From: Embiotoca jacksoni
Lineage: Eukaryota; Chordata; Actinopteri; Embiotocidae
DNA: 64,000 bases
NCBI GenBank assembly: GCA_022577435.1
Contig: JAKOON010000007.1
Location: 20,941,866 to 21,005,865 of the forward strand
Reading direction: 5' to 3'
The translations under genes and the position numbers were made by a program. The notes under the pieces were generated by a model, which ran no database searches, was not told the DNA's origin, and saw nothing but the letters and a program-made list of their open reading frames with translations. Below are positions 36,183 through 48,614 of the stretch, piece by piece (position 1 is the stretch's first letter; each line of letters begins with the position of its first letter).

Positions 36183-36807
36183 CTTCTGTGTCCTCCTCCC
36201 CCTGCCTCCTGTCACCTCCCATGGCCACACCTCTCACCAGTCTGACCACCTGCCACCACTCTCACTGATCACCACCTGCAGGTTGCTCATTTCATTAATC
36301 ACCTCCCTGGACTATATCAAACCTGGCCCTGCAGTCATTACTTGTCGGTCCAAACTGCCAGTTGGAGCCTGTCACCCACAACCTGTTGTCCGGCCGTCCG
36401 GCCGTCCGTCCGTCCGTCCCTGTCCCTGTTCCTGTTCCGGTGACTTGTCGTGGCCTTCACTCATCTCATCCTGCCTGCTTGTCACGCAAGTATCCAGTCT
36501 GCTGCCATCTGGTGTTGGACCTCAGGACACCAACACCAGGGGCTCCAGTCTGCTGCCTGCCTACCTTCCTGCCAGCCTCACTGCCGTGTCTACGCCTCCC
36601 AGACATTGCCCGGACCAGAGCTCTGTGCGTTGCCCTCCCCCCCCCACGGTGAGAGGTCGGTTGAGTTTCCCTCCCGACTCGAGGAAGGGGAAAGAGTGTG
36701 GGGGAGAAGACTTAAGACACCTGACCACCCCTGTGCACAATAAAAAACTGTTTTTGAACTTTGACCTGAGAATGTGTTTTGGTCCATTCCAACCTCACCT
36801 CACAACA
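36183..36807 (+). mobile_element. LTR-like dispersed repeat, family B copy 3
   Basis: Close to 13590-14278 over most of its length: CACCTCCCATGGCCACACC, CTCACTGATCACCACCTGC, GGACTATATCAAACC, TTCCCTCCCGACTCGAGGAAG, AATAAAA near 36740, then a TGTGTTTTGGTCCATTCC tail ending near CTCACAACACC. Contains a CCGTCCGG/CCGTC short tandem patch at 36388-36420 and a C8-9 run near 36640. The 177-codon ORF across it is an artefact of the C-rich strand. Confidence 0.65.
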
Positions 36808-37690
36808 CCGCTTTAAAGATCTGACCTTGTTAGCCTCTTAACTTTTGGAAATGTAGTCAGGTCTTTGTGTTCAACATCCTCTCGATGCAGTAGAACAAGT
36901 ATGGCAATTTGCTGGATTGCCGGTGTGAAGGTAATCTGTCAATTTTTTCCGAGCACTTCGATGTTGACAGTCTGACAGCACTTAGTGGCTGTAGGCCCTT
37001 TATTTTATGGCAGAATGGCTCTTGAGGCTCAGGAAACCAGCTTGTCAGTCCCAGTTACTGAGTATGCAAGATTTGGTAAGGTTTCTCATCCTGGCTTCCG
37101 ACCATTACATCTTGTTCCTCTGGCTTCTGCGTGCCTTTTATTTCCCACATATTGCATGCCGAGCATGAAAATATGAAGACGGTTCTTAATTACTTATTGT
37201 AATTACTTGGACTGCTTGTCTCTTGATTTCTGTGTTCATTTTCCCTTTTTATTGATCCTTCCCTGGCGGCAGTGTTGTGTTCTTTGAGAGTATTTGTACT
37301 GAATAAAACTTTTGAACGTATACATTGATACTAAATTCAGAGAACAGCTCATGTCATCAGCACAAGACACGGCTCGGTGTATGCAGGCACACCATCTCAC
37401 CTGTCGTGACCCATGTTTGAGCGAAGCAGGCACAGAACCTGAATACAAGGCTATAATGTTTCAATACAGTTCTTGTCGACACAAACAGCTTTTAATTTTA
37501 GGCAACTTATTGAAAAAGTACAAGACAACAACGATTAAAAAAAACAAATGATGTACTGCAAAACCACATAAGACAATTATTTTAATAATGTACACTATAA
37601 GGCCACTTATCTCTGTTAGAGATACATACCGTGAACACGGTAGATACGACCCTATTTAAACACTGCATACGTCCATATAGTATGATTCTT
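36808..37690. other. No gene seen
   Basis: Unique sequence. The ORF at 37312-37551 has no known signature. Confidence 0.5.
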
Positions 37691-38080
37691 TGTCACAACT
37701 GTCACGAGGTTGTTTTCTGTGCTTCACTATCACGAGATGTGCCACTCTAGTTCAGAGTCTCGACTTCCTGTCTGGGTTTTCTTGCGTTGTGATTAGCTGC
37801 CCCGCCCTGATTAGGTCCACCCGTGTCTAATTGTCGCTCCTCCCCTTCTGTATATAGTCTGCATGTTCCCATCCCAGCCATTTGCTTCTAGTGGTAGTAT
37901 TTCTGTTTTTTTGTTCCTGTTTCTGCTGTCTGGTCTTTGCCTCTGCCTGATCCTTTAGATTTGTTTTCTTACTTCTCTTGTACTTATTGCATGAAAGTCC
38001 TCCAGTAAATACTTTGGCTTTTACTCACCATTTTCCATTCATCCTTTTGGGTCCTGTCAGTTCTACACTGCAGTGTTACA
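37691..38080 (+). mobile_element. LTR-like dispersed repeat, family A copy 3
   Basis: Begins TGTCACAACTGTCAC, like TGTCACAACCCACAGCTGTCAC at 49077. The shared core is GACTTCCTG, CTGCCCCG.CCTGATTAG.TCCACC, TCTAATTGTC and GTATATAGTCTG (TATA near 37850), and the tail is TTTTGGGTCCTGTCAG, ending ...TGTTACA. TG...CA ends and TATA placement support a solo LTR. Confidence 0.6.
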
Positions 38081-39540
38081 GTGTTGAATGGAAAATAATA
38101 TTGTGTGCCTGATCATAACAGTAGTCATAAACTTGAACAGGAGTAGGATTTGTTTCCTGGCAGGATGTTTGTGGATAGCATAAAATGACCAACCCAACTT
38201 CCATACTTCTTTATGGGCTAAGAAAGATATTGCCACACTTGTATTGCCCTGTCAGTTTTTTTTCAGTTCATTCCTTGTATTACTCCTTTGTCCTACCAGA
38301 GGTCCCCAGTCTCACTTCTCATGCCCAGTTTCCTGCCCTTCATGCCCACCTCACCTGCTTCTAGTTCCCCAAACTGCCCCACCTGCATCCTCTGCAATCA
38401 ACCCATAAAGTGTTGCTATTCCAGTCTGCCACTATGACCTTGTTTTGAATGAATCCGTTTTTTTTGTTATATCCAGATCGTATCAGATTGATTTTTGAAA
38501 GTCTGGACATACACATTTTTTTTTTTACAAATCAGATCCAAACGACTTTTGAAAGTGGTTAACATGTAATTGCAATTTGATTTCTATGTCTTAGTCCCAG
38601 CGCTCTGGTGGGTCCACCTATGAGTCCACCTCCTGTTCAATTAACATGTTGGTGATATCACAGGTGATTAAAACAAATAAATATGGTTAACACACTGGAT
38701 TAAGAGCGAGGGAAGATACTCTTCTTCACAGCTAGCCTGCTTGAAATGTCCCTCAGTGAATTCTGATGATAAAGACAAGACAAGACTAAATAGAACTGCA
38801 GTCAGACAATCCACTTTCCATGAAGACAACAGGATTTATGCTGTTTCCTTAAGTCAATGGTGACTCCAACAGTTTGTTCCTCCTCAACGATGCTCATTTT
38901 ACTGAGGCTGGAAATAAAATAAACATACACTATACGATCCATCAAAACCTGCCAAGTAGGATTTCATAGCCTCTAAATCCGATGAATCTGTACACCATGT
39001 GCAACACATTCCTTTCTACCTGCACTCAAGCCTGACCACAATCCACTAGTGTCTGTGCTCCCCTCTCCTGAGGAAGGTTTGTCATTGTAACTATAAGGGA
39101 AAAAAAACAACAACAAAAACGCTCACAACAAATACAGAGTGTAGAAGCAGAGTAGGATGGTCTGTATATAAACTCCAATTTTGTATAATCTGTGTTTCAT
39201 TACGTGTTGCTCAGATTTTTTGAAAGTTTGATCTTTTGCCACGTTTGTTTCGCTTGTATCACTACAGCACTACTTGGTCTTCCTCCCAGGTCAGACTGGA
39301 CGCTTCACTATCCCAGCCTCTGGTACAAAGAGGTATTACGAGACATGCTGGAGCTAGCATGCTAATATAAGTAGATGTCTCTGCAGCACAGTATGTCTCT
39401 GCTCAGCGTCTTCCACACACTATGGATCATTTTAGTTAATTTTGAAATTGGTTTAAACTGATAATCTTCCATTTTGCCCCTTTACATGGTTTCATCACAT
39501 ATTATCACAATAATGTGATCCTGGCAGGCATCCAAAACAA
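38081..39540. other. No gene seen
   Basis: C-rich patch 38290-38410 (CCCCAGTCTCAC, CTGCCCCACCTGC) has the flavour of another LTR-like remnant but cannot be assigned. The rest is unique. Confidence 0.45.
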
Positions 39541-40140
39541 ACTTATTCACAGACTTCAGCTTATCCAGAACTCTGCAGTACGGATTATTACATGTCCACT
39601 GATCATGTCACACCCCTGCTGATTCAATTACACCGGCTCCCTGTGTCACAACGGATAAACTTTAAAATCTTATTATTAACATTTAAAGCTCTCCATAATA
39701 TTTTCCCTGCATATCTCACAGACTTGTTTCCAACCTACACTTCCCTCCTCTCTTTGTCAGTGCCGGTAGACATGCTGATGAGGACTGCAGTCATAACCAG
39801 AGCACGGTTGGTGCGACGGCCTTCTTCTGTGCTGCTCCTCAACTTTTAAACATACTTCCTCCTTCCCGTCCGCATGCTGGACTCAAACTCAGAACTCAAA
39901 ATTCCTCTTAAACCTTAAAAACTTTTTTAAATTGGCTTATTAACTTTAGCTGTATCCACTTATTCCATGCTACAAAATAGATTTTGAACTCATTGCTGAT
40001 TTACCCTTATTTATTTTTTTTTTTTTTAAATAATGTTACTGATCCTTGATTACTGGTGTATGTTTTGTGTATGTTTTTTTTAATTTTTTATTTACATATT
40101 TTATGTCCTGTAAGTTGGCCTTGAGTGTCTTGAAAGGAAA
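39541..40140 (+). pseudogene. L2-like LINE relic: RT C-terminus and 3' tail
   Basis: Plus-strand reading gives LQLIQNSAVRIIT near 39556-39594, then DHVTPLLIQLHRLPVSQRI and FKILLLTFKALHNIFPAYL at 39598-39715. This is the standard C-terminal block of fish L2-type reverse transcriptase ORFs (usual form RLQLVQNTAARLIT...HITPVLRSLHWLPV...FKVLLLTYKAL). The frame then decays. The end near 40105-40135 (GTCCTGTAAGTTGGCCTTGAGTGTCTTGAAAGG) resembles the L2 3' tail. Dead, 5'-truncated copy. Confidence 0.75.
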
Positions 40141-41810
40141 CACAACATACAATCAACATGCTCTTAGTTATGACCTTTAACCCCCTCTAAACCAGTGTTG
40201 GTTTCAGTTGATGGTGTTGGTTTCTGGTGCCCATTCAGTCTCTTGTCCAGAGTGACCGGGAGGAACTGCAACATATGATGTTTGTGAAAGTATTGACACC
40301 TTATATGACATTTACATTTGAAAGTGATTAGCATAATTTTTTTTGTAACTAACTATACTCACAACAACCCATCGTGACAAAGCAAACTGGATGAACAAAA
40401 TGAATGGAGTGATTGTGGCAGTGTTGAAATAACAGCGGAACGATGGGGGCTTCAGATTAGAAATAGTTAAAATCCAATAAATGTCCAATATCTGGTATAC
40501 GATGGTTTTACATGAACTCTATCTAAAAGTAAGGAAGGGGTTGATGTCTTTGTCAATAACATAAACCTGATTATGTATTGGCCACAAAAAGCATGTTTCA
40601 CTCAAAGTGCTGATTAAATCAGGGCTGCCAATGAATGAGCTCGTTGTTCGCTGAACAGATCATCAGGGTGGGTTTCATCTGCACTGCAGAACTGAAGCTG
40701 CAGTAATGGCAGAGCAAATTAAAACCTCATTTATGACAGACGGAGCTAATTTATCAAATTATCAGTCACCTGCTACTACGTCAACCAGAGACATAATTGT
40801 AGGCACCGTGGAATAAAGAGGTATTTGTATCAAGACAAATAACTTTGTTCTTGTTCAAACACTGAAGCAACAACAGTGAGTTCAATTGTAACATCCCAGC
40901 AGCCATACTGCTTTGGCTGCTTTGCAATTCTCAAAGAACATTGAAATTATTTTTTTCTGAAGCATTTTTTTAGGATGTGTAACCTGATGCTTCAGCTACA
41001 GATGATTAAAAATGTAAGTCTTACGTCCCATTGCTAAATATGTTCTGCAACCAAAGAGCAGTAGCTTTAGTCCTGGATTCAATTGCAAAGTGTATTTGTG
41101 AATGTGGCAACTAACAAATGTGAAATGGCTTGATAGAGGAATAAGCATTGCAATGTTTTACTCCTCATGAGTCCTGATTTGACGAAGAGTGTGTATAAAT
41201 ATTTGACGTGCAGACTCTTGTAATATCCGGTACGATATGATGTAGGAACTTAAAGCAGCTCCAAACGATAACCACAATATGTTTGATGGTCAGAAAATGA
41301 CAATAACTCATCTTGATCATTTTTTAAGAAATGTTTTTTTAACATCCATAGCTGTCTGTAACTAAATAACTTTGTAGAGTCTGATTGCTGATTTAATTTC
41401 AACTTATCTACAAAGCAGTTTACCACAGTACTTGAGACTGGGAGTTCAAATATATTGGTCATTTTTTAGTCCCACATTACATAGAACAAAACTTTAATTG
41501 AACCATCCACCTATTATTTCAATTCCATGTTTAAATTATATTTATTTAGAATGTATTATCACATTCAGGTTTGGTCCCAATATCACAGACAAGGAAGACA
41601 ACATAATCAAATCCAGATGTCAGGGAAAATTGAGCAAATAAAAGAGTAAACAAACACAGAAGAGACCAAAGGTAAACAACTAGCACGCTTGGTTATGTAT
41701 TCTGAAAGTGCAGTAAAGGACAACCATCAAGAGCAGTAGGAATTTAAATAGAAAAATATGTAATAAAGCATCAGTGCAGGATTGCAGTGAGGTACAATAC
41801 AGAGCAGGGT
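40141..41810. other. No gene seen; conserved-element-like stretch 40700-40780
   Basis: CAGTAATGGCAGAGC, AAATTAAAACCTCATTTATG, ACAGACGGAGCTAATTTATC and AAATTATCAGTCACCTGC lie in uninterrupted non-repeat sequence, typical in style of vertebrate conserved noncoding elements. Conservation itself cannot be seen from one sequence. Confidence 0.4.
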
Positions 41811-42065
41811 TGGTCAACTCAGCATTCCTCTAATAATAAGCTTTCTGAAAAAGAGAAGTTGTGTCTGGTCTCGAGGGTGGAAATGGTGTCGGCCTCCCGA
41901 ACCCAAGCTGGAAGCTGGTTCCAGAGGCAGGGACCTGGTAGCTGAAAGCCTCTCTGAGAGTGCAGTGTTGTGTTCGGTAGTAAGGTAGAATGAGATCTTT
42001 GACGGAGGAGGTAGCCTATAAAATAACAATTAATGTATTCAAATTTGAGAATAGTGGGGTGATTT
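41811..42065 (-). pseudogene. L2-like LINE relic, RT C-terminal fragment
   Basis: On the minus strand near 41830-41950 one frame reads FQLPGPCLWNQLPAW, then a charged stretch, comparable to the RAFQAAAPRLWNSLPVHVR...RLKTHLF end of L2 ORFs. The nominal longer ORF is in another frame. Short, decayed piece. Confidence 0.55.
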
Positions 42066-43180
42066 GAGTAATTCCTTATTTCATTAATAATGTCAAACTT
42101 TTCTCTGAGGTGATTGGCTGAACATTTTCAAGGCCCCGTGTCCTCTATCACACTGCACATGTGAAGCATCATCTGTCACTCAGACATCTGCTTCAGGCAC
42201 GATGTGGGACATTTTTTTGATGACTTGAAACTAGTGATGGATGGGTAAAATTATGATTGATAGGCTGAGCCGAGTGGACTGAGTGGCTAATTGTACTATG
42301 TTGCTGCTTGAGGCTTCAAACTGTCAACACTCATTTTGAATAGTATTTTAGGTTAAGCGCCCTCCACATAGAACTAACAGAGAAGGTTGGTGTTGTAACT
42401 GTCAGGTCTATAAGGCAGGTGTCTGAGACGAGTCAGGATTTCTCCTTGGTTATATACAAAAATATGTGAAATCCAAGTGGAACCAGAACCATTTGTCAGT
42501 TTTTGTAATTGTGTTGTGTGATTTTGCGAAATGTTTTTTCTTTAAAATTGTGATTACATTTGTAAAGTTTTATGTGATTTATTTTCTGTAAATTGCAGAT
42601 AATGAACAAAAGATTCATCATTTTTCATCAGTTCTGATTATAAGATCTGTGCACACAGAAATAGCTGGAAATTATATCCCCCTTTTATTTTTAAACAACT
42701 ATGTACTTGAAAAAATGTATGAGTAATACAAGTGACTTAGCTTTACAAAACTGAACAGCGTGTAAATTCAGGGTTTGTTGGGATGATGGGAAAAGAGGTT
42801 GAAGAGCCTTGCTGAATGCAGATGAGGAGTATTTATGTTGATAAAGACAATAATGCCTTAATGCCTTCAGCAGAGCTTCTTTTGAGGACCTTTAATCTGG
42901 AAAAGTTGCAATGGCAGTTCATTTTTACAAAACCACATGTTGCAGCCTTCAGAATGACAATTTAAATACATCAACATCTGTCTTAATCAGATTGAATTAC
43001 ATCTGAATATTATAATCCCCTTAAAGGAAAGCGTTATCGCAGAGCTGTTATATTATACTTAATGCTTCACCTGTTACAGGTTTTAATGTTGTGGATGATT
43101 GGTTTGCTGCTGACTAGATTTAGTCCTCAAATCCTGCAATGGTTTATAAACCAAAGTAACACCCCTTCCCCATGTTAATG

Positions 43181-43183
<3 letters not shown>
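42066..43183. other. No gene seen
   Basis: Unique AT-rich DNA with no repeat body recognised. Confidence 0.5.

Positions 43184-43235
<52 letters not shown>
43184..43235. repeat. (AC)n microsatellite
   Basis: CA run of about 52 bp. Confidence 0.97.
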
Positions 43236-43237
<2 letters not shown>

Positions 43238-43399
43238 CTAATGACACAGTCACATGTCTGCTGCATATTTCTGTGTCCTTTGCATCATTGCAAGGTCATA
43301 AATCCCTGCCCCTTACCACGTTTATCTTACACAGAGTTTCTTCCTTTCGAACTTGTCTTTCCAATAAAACACATTTTCATCTAGTATTGCATTAAAAAT

Positions 43400-43400
<1 letters not shown>

Positions 43401-43446
<46 letters not shown>
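43401..43446. repeat. (CA)23 microsatellite
   Basis: CA run of 46 bp, 165 bp after the previous one. Confidence 0.97.
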
Positions 43447-43448
<2 letters not shown>

Positions 43449-43572
43449 TAAAACAATCTGTTCAATATGGTGTGCCATGTTTTTTTTGTTTTTTTTGTCA
43501 TCAGAGCCTGGAGTCCAAATAACAGACAAGACCTCTCTGTTGTGTCTCATTAGTATTCCAGGTGGTCAGGTC

Positions 43573-43688
<116 letters not shown>

Positions 43689-46351
43689 TTGTGTTGTTTA
43701 TCCATCAGAATTGTTTCCTGTCCTCTCTGATGACAACATCTGGGATCTTTTTCCGGACTCACAGCCATCTGGCTCGTGGCTCATCACAAACACTAATTGT
43801 TTCTCTTTAGATTTAAAAAGATCCTGCTGGAATATACAGCAACTGTCAATTTAAACAATAATGACTTGGAGCTTGTTGACAGCAAAGCATGGATCGACAA
43901 TAATCTAATGATAACACTCCATTTGTCGAGCCAGTGTTGTAGAGGCAGGATGCCAAGAGTGAGTGTGGTGATTCAGATTCAGATTTCTTGTCTTTGTCTT
44001 TTTAAAATGTTCCCAAACTGAAAAAAAACCCAATAGTTTCTATCCTTAACCGAAGTTTAAGTTGATCAAATCATATTTAAGAAGCAGAATGAGACTAGAA
44101 AGACTCAGTGGATGGGTGCTACTCTCGATAGAGAACAGCAGAGCCGGGAATTTGGACTTCAGCAGTCTTTGATGAATGTGAAGCGAGTTCAGGATTCTCT
44201 TGGTTATGAAGTGGGATCAGGGATTTAAATTTATGGCAATGAAATTGTTACCTCTCATATGTTGGAAAATGTACACCTACTGTAATTTGTGTCTGTAATT
44301 ACATTTTGCAGCAGCATCAATGATGATGAATGACGAATTCAATAAATGCCTACCTGATCAGGTGCCATTCACTCTGTGTAGGAGTATGTTACATTGCTGT
44401 GCTCTCTTTGATTGTTATTTGTTCTATGTTTATTGACATACGGTGTGAGATAGTCAGATATTTAATAATTTGAGAAGGCTGTGGTGGTTTGAGTCCAGGG
44501 AGGGCTGTTAGATTAGCGCTGATAGCATTGGAGTTGATGAGCCTTGTTCAGCACCACGGACAGCAGCTTAAACTGATCAAAGAGGAGTTTGGAGGATGGG
44601 AGGTGCATCCTCTCTGTGGTGAGATTGAGTTTTCTACTTAGCAATGATCTGGAGTGGTTGTGCGCGGATGTCAGTGCCTGTCTGGACGCAGGATAATGTG
44701 TTATATTTTGGGCATCGGTGGGCCCAAACAAAATCATTTGCAGTGGGGCCAATCACTACCGGGTTACGCTACTGGTCAAGTGCTACCTTTTGGTGAATCT
44801 TACAAAAACAAAAGGCACTTTGTTGACTGATTTTAATTAAGTTTATTTGTATTTCTTTGTCATTGTTTGCTGCCATAAATGCCCGTCTTTATGTCAAAGA
44901 ACAACTAATCAAAATTCAGATTAAAGGCTAGAAATGCCAAACATAAACTATGAGTTCAAACATGTTTAAGCATTTTGAAAATGATATGATTTGAATTCCA
45001 CATACGTGTGTGAGCAGCTTTTAGTCTGTCTGTATCCAACATGCCTATTTATTTGCAGTAGAATTAGTAGAATAATTAATCAAGGCAACAATAATGATTT
45101 TCACGTGAGCATTTTAAAGCTTCTGCTTAAAGCTTCTGCATCCTGCACCAGGCTGCTGTAAAATAACCTGAATATCTGTGCTTAGTTTCAAATGCGCAAC
45201 ATCACTCCAGCGAGAGTAGAGATAGAACAAATACACACTGAATTCAGATATAGAGACTCACCACAGTAACGGGTACATTTTCAGAACAAACCTCTAACAT
45301 TTGTCTTTAATCTGTGTGTCTGGCATTAATGCCATAATGGATATAATATTCATAATAATGATAATATTAAAATTAGTTTGTATGTTAACAGGTTAAAAAA
45401 CGTACATAAAAGTGGAAAGATGAACAAATGAATGAATAGAAGGTTTGTGCAATTTCAGGTAGGTTTACGGGGTCCTCCCACTGCGCTGCACATCGAGTCG
45501 CCAACACACAAAACAGGTGCTGGTGATGTTTTGGCAGAAAATGTTCACGCCTAAACTTTAACTATAAACGGGAGCAGGAATTAGCTTTGACACTGAAAAC
45601 AGTATATTTCTGAGGTGTCACGTAAAAGTGATTTACATGGATTAGAAGGCAACAAGAAACAACTTCAAGGTGTCGAAGTTTGATGGTACTTGCACAAACA
45701 CACTTAACAGTTTGGACACAGTTAGTTATATACAGTTATGTGACAAAATTGCCTTTAAAAGCCAATTTAACTCAAAGCAAATAGCTTTTGGATTTAAATT
45801 CTGCTGCTGTCCGGAGTGGGAGAAACGATCTGCATGTTAATGCATACAACTTCAGTGTGCATTCCTGAGAAGATGGCACTGGGATTGATACGTCAAGGGT
45901 TTGCAGCAGAGAGTAAAACAAAGATTACTGTTCGAGCCACAGTGTCCCAGTCAATAATATTATTTTCACAGCTCCTGGGTATGCTCAGTGTTTTCTAAAT
46001 GTTTTTGCAATGGCCTCATAGTGATGCAGCACCGCATCTGCAGGTTCATCTGTAATGGAGGAACAGCATGGAAACCAAGTAAGCAGTGAAACTGTGCAAC
46101 ATAATGGAATATTATACAGTATACAACACAACTTAGTGCTGTGTCATATTTCTGAAATATCAAATGATAGAATAACTATATTATTTTTAAGTGTAGGGTA
46201 TTTAATATTACATATAATCACAGATGAACTGCATTGAACATACAAGCACCGAAGTGCAACATCAGTGCATCTAAGAGTGAGATCACTTTCATTCGTAGGA
46301 GATTGCATGATACCAGTCTATAGAGATGCTCTGCACTACTTCTAACTTCAG
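43689..46351. other. No gene seen
   Basis: Unique AT-rich DNA. The minus-strand ORF at 44513-44752 has a mixed composition but no recognised family, and 44470-44760 could be an unassigned old repeat. Confidence 0.45.
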
Positions 46352-48412
46352 GTTAGGAGACAGCTGGAGAGACTCCACCAGCGCAAGGCTGCAGGACCTG
46401 ACGGCATCAGCCCCAGGGTCCTGAAGACCTGCTCCGTCCAGCTGGCTGAGGCCCTACAACACCTCTTCAACCTGAGCCTGAAGCAGGAGGAGGTCCCGGT
46501 GCTGTGGAAGACATCCTGCCTGGTTCCTGTCCCCAAGAAGACGACTCCATCCGGCCTCAACGACTACCGACCGGTTGCCCTCACATCTCATGTGATGAAG
46601 GTGCTGGAGAGGCTGGTCTTGGCCCACCTCAGGCCGCTGGTGAAATCTTCTCTGGACCCTCTGTAATTTGCGTACCAGCCTCGTGTGGGAGTGGACGATG
46701 CCATCATCTACCTGCTGCAACGAGCTCAGTCTCACCTGGACGGAACCGGTGACTCTGTGAGAATCACTTTCTTTGATTTCTCCAGTGCATTCAACACCAT
46801 CCAACCACTGCTACTGAGTGAGAAGCTGCGGGTGGTGGGGGTGGACACGTCCACCGTCTCCTGGATCAATGACTACCTGACAGGCAGACCACAGTTTGTC
46901 CGTCTGGGCAGTGTGCTGTCTGATACGGTGGTCAGTGGTACTGGAGCTCCTCAGGGAACTGTTCTGTCTCCCTTTCTGTTCACCTTATACACCACTGACT
47001 TCTAGTACAACTCAGAGTCCTGCCATCTGCAGAAGTTCTCTGATGACTCTGCAGTGGTAGGATGTATAAGGAATGTACAGGAGGACGAGTACAGGGCAGT
47101 AGTGGAGGACTTTGTGGAGTGGGCGGGAAGAAATCACCTGCTCCTGAACGTGGCCAAGACCAGAGAGATGGTGGTCGACTTCAGGAGGAAGACGACGGCT
47201 CCACAACCGCTGAGAGTTCTGGGAGAGGAGGTGGACATGGTTGAGGAGTACAAGTACCTGGTGTCTCCATGACAACTGACTGAAATGGAAGACCAACATC
47301 AACGCTGTCTACAAGAAGGGGATGAGTCGACTCTTTCTTGAGGAAACTTCGATCCTTCAATGTGTGCAGCAAGATGTTGGAGGTGTTCTACCATCTGTTG
47401 TGGCCAGTGCATTGTACTTCACTGTGGCCTGCTGGGGGAGCAGCATTGGAGCCGGTGACACCAACAGACTTAACAAACTGGTGAAGAAGACCAGCTCCAT
47501 CATCGGCTACAAACTGGACAGCCTGGACAAGGTGGTGGAGAGGAGGACACTGAACAAACTATTATCCATATTGGATCATCCTGACCACCCTCTCCACCAC
47601 CTGCTGCAGGGACAGCGGAGCACTTTCTCCAAAAGATTCCTCCAGCTCCGCTGTCACAAGGACAGATACAGGAGATCATTCCAGATACAGGAGATCATTC
47701 CTGATACAGGAGATCATTCCTGATACAGGAGATCATTCCAGATACAGGAGATCATTCCTGATACAGGAGATCATTCCAGATACAGGAGATCATTCCTGAT
47801 ACAGGAGATCATTCCTGATACAGGAGATCATTCCAGATACAGGAGATCATTCCAGATACAGGAGATCATTCCTGATACAGGAGATCATTCCAGATACAGG
47901 AGATCATTCCTGATACAGGAGATCATTCCAGATACAGGAGATCATTCCAGATACAGGAGATCATTCCTGATACAGGAGATCATTCCAGATACAGGAGATC
48001 ATTCCAGATACAGGAGATCATTCCTGATACAGGAGATCATTCCAGATACAGGAGATCATTCCAGATACAGGAGATCATTCCAGATACAGGAGATCATTCC
48101 TGATACAGGAGATCATTCCTGATACAGGAGATCATTCCTGATACAGGAGATCATTCCAGATACAGGAGATCATTCCAGATACAGGAGATCATTCCTGATA
48201 CAGGAGATCATTCCAGATACAGGAGATCATTCCAGATACAGGAGATCATTCCTGATACAGGAGATCATTCCAGATACAGGAGATCATTCCTGATACAGGA
48301 GATCATTCCTGATACAGGAGATCATTCCTGATACAGGAGATCATTCCTGCCGACCGCAATAAGACTGCACAATAACTCACCTCTGGCAAAATCCATCACA
48401 TAACAATAACAC
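46352..48412 (+). pseudogene. Non-LTR reverse transcriptase pseudogene
   Basis: The enzyme copies element RNA into DNA at a nicked target. Visible in order: KAAGPDGISP near 46385; VPKKTTPSGLNDYRPVAL near 46530-46580; FFDFSSAFNTI (first catalytic Asp region) near 46770-46800; GAPQGTVLSPFLFTLYT near 46950-46990; FSDDS, the YxDD-type catalytic box, at 47036-47050; HLLLNVAKTREMVVDFRRK near 47140-47195; and the thumb and C-terminus to RYRRSF at 47660. Breaks: TAA at 46664-46666, TAG at 47003-47005, a frameshift near 47262 (YKYL then loss of one G), compensating shifts at about 47330-47395, and the 36-unit array, whose 35 extra units (665 bp) shift the frame before the final residues. Inactive. Confidence 0.85.
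47665..48348 (+). repeat. 19-bp minisatellite, 36 units, inside RT ORF
   Basis: 36 x 19 = 684 bp fits the interval exactly with no indels. Only the 19th base varies (A or T). Type order: A T T A T A T T A A T A T A A T A A T A A A T T T A A T A A T A T T T T. It lies between codons for ...KDRYRRSF and ...LPTAIR, the same point as in the 13-unit array at 11022-11268. Confidence 0.98.
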
Positions 48413-48614
48413 TGTTGTCTGTGTTTCTTGTTTGTTTAAATATAAAAAAGATATATGTATACTGTACTGTATATACTGTATATACTGTGCATTTTTATAT
48501 TTCATGTTTTTTACTGTTATTGTATTGCTTTCTTGTATCTATAAATGCTGCTGTAACGAAAAAAATGTCCCCTTGGGGATTAATAAAGTAGCTACCTACC
48601 TACCTACCTACCTA

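Larger units (their letters stand above)
46352..48614 (+). mobile_element. 5'-truncated Rex1/CR1-like LINE with expanded minisatellite
   Basis: Contains reverse transcriptase coding sequence from the KAAGPDGISP block onward, the 19-bp array, the ORF end (RSFLPTAIRLHNNSPLAK), a 3' UTR rich in TATATACTGTA, and the end GGGGATTAATAAAGTA followed by (CTAC)n-type repeats at 48588-48613. It is the same family as the minus-strand copy at 10741-11387. The endonuclease and the first part of RT are missing. No clear target duplication is seen. Confidence 0.88.

Noticed and set aside
36283..36816. 177-codon Pro/Ser-rich ORF, with similar ones at 13.5-14.2 and 22.3-22.8 kb
   Set aside because: It lies wholly within a noncoding LTR-like repeat present three times, and the frame is not preserved between copies.
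47322..47723. Repeat-containing secreted or structural protein ending in a 19-residue repeat
   Set aside because: The peptide repeat is the 19-bp array read through all three frames (57 bp equals 19 codons) at the end of a LINE ORF.
47665..48348. CRISPR array
   Set aside because: The 19-bp units are contiguous, with no spacers, in a vertebrate retrotransposon.
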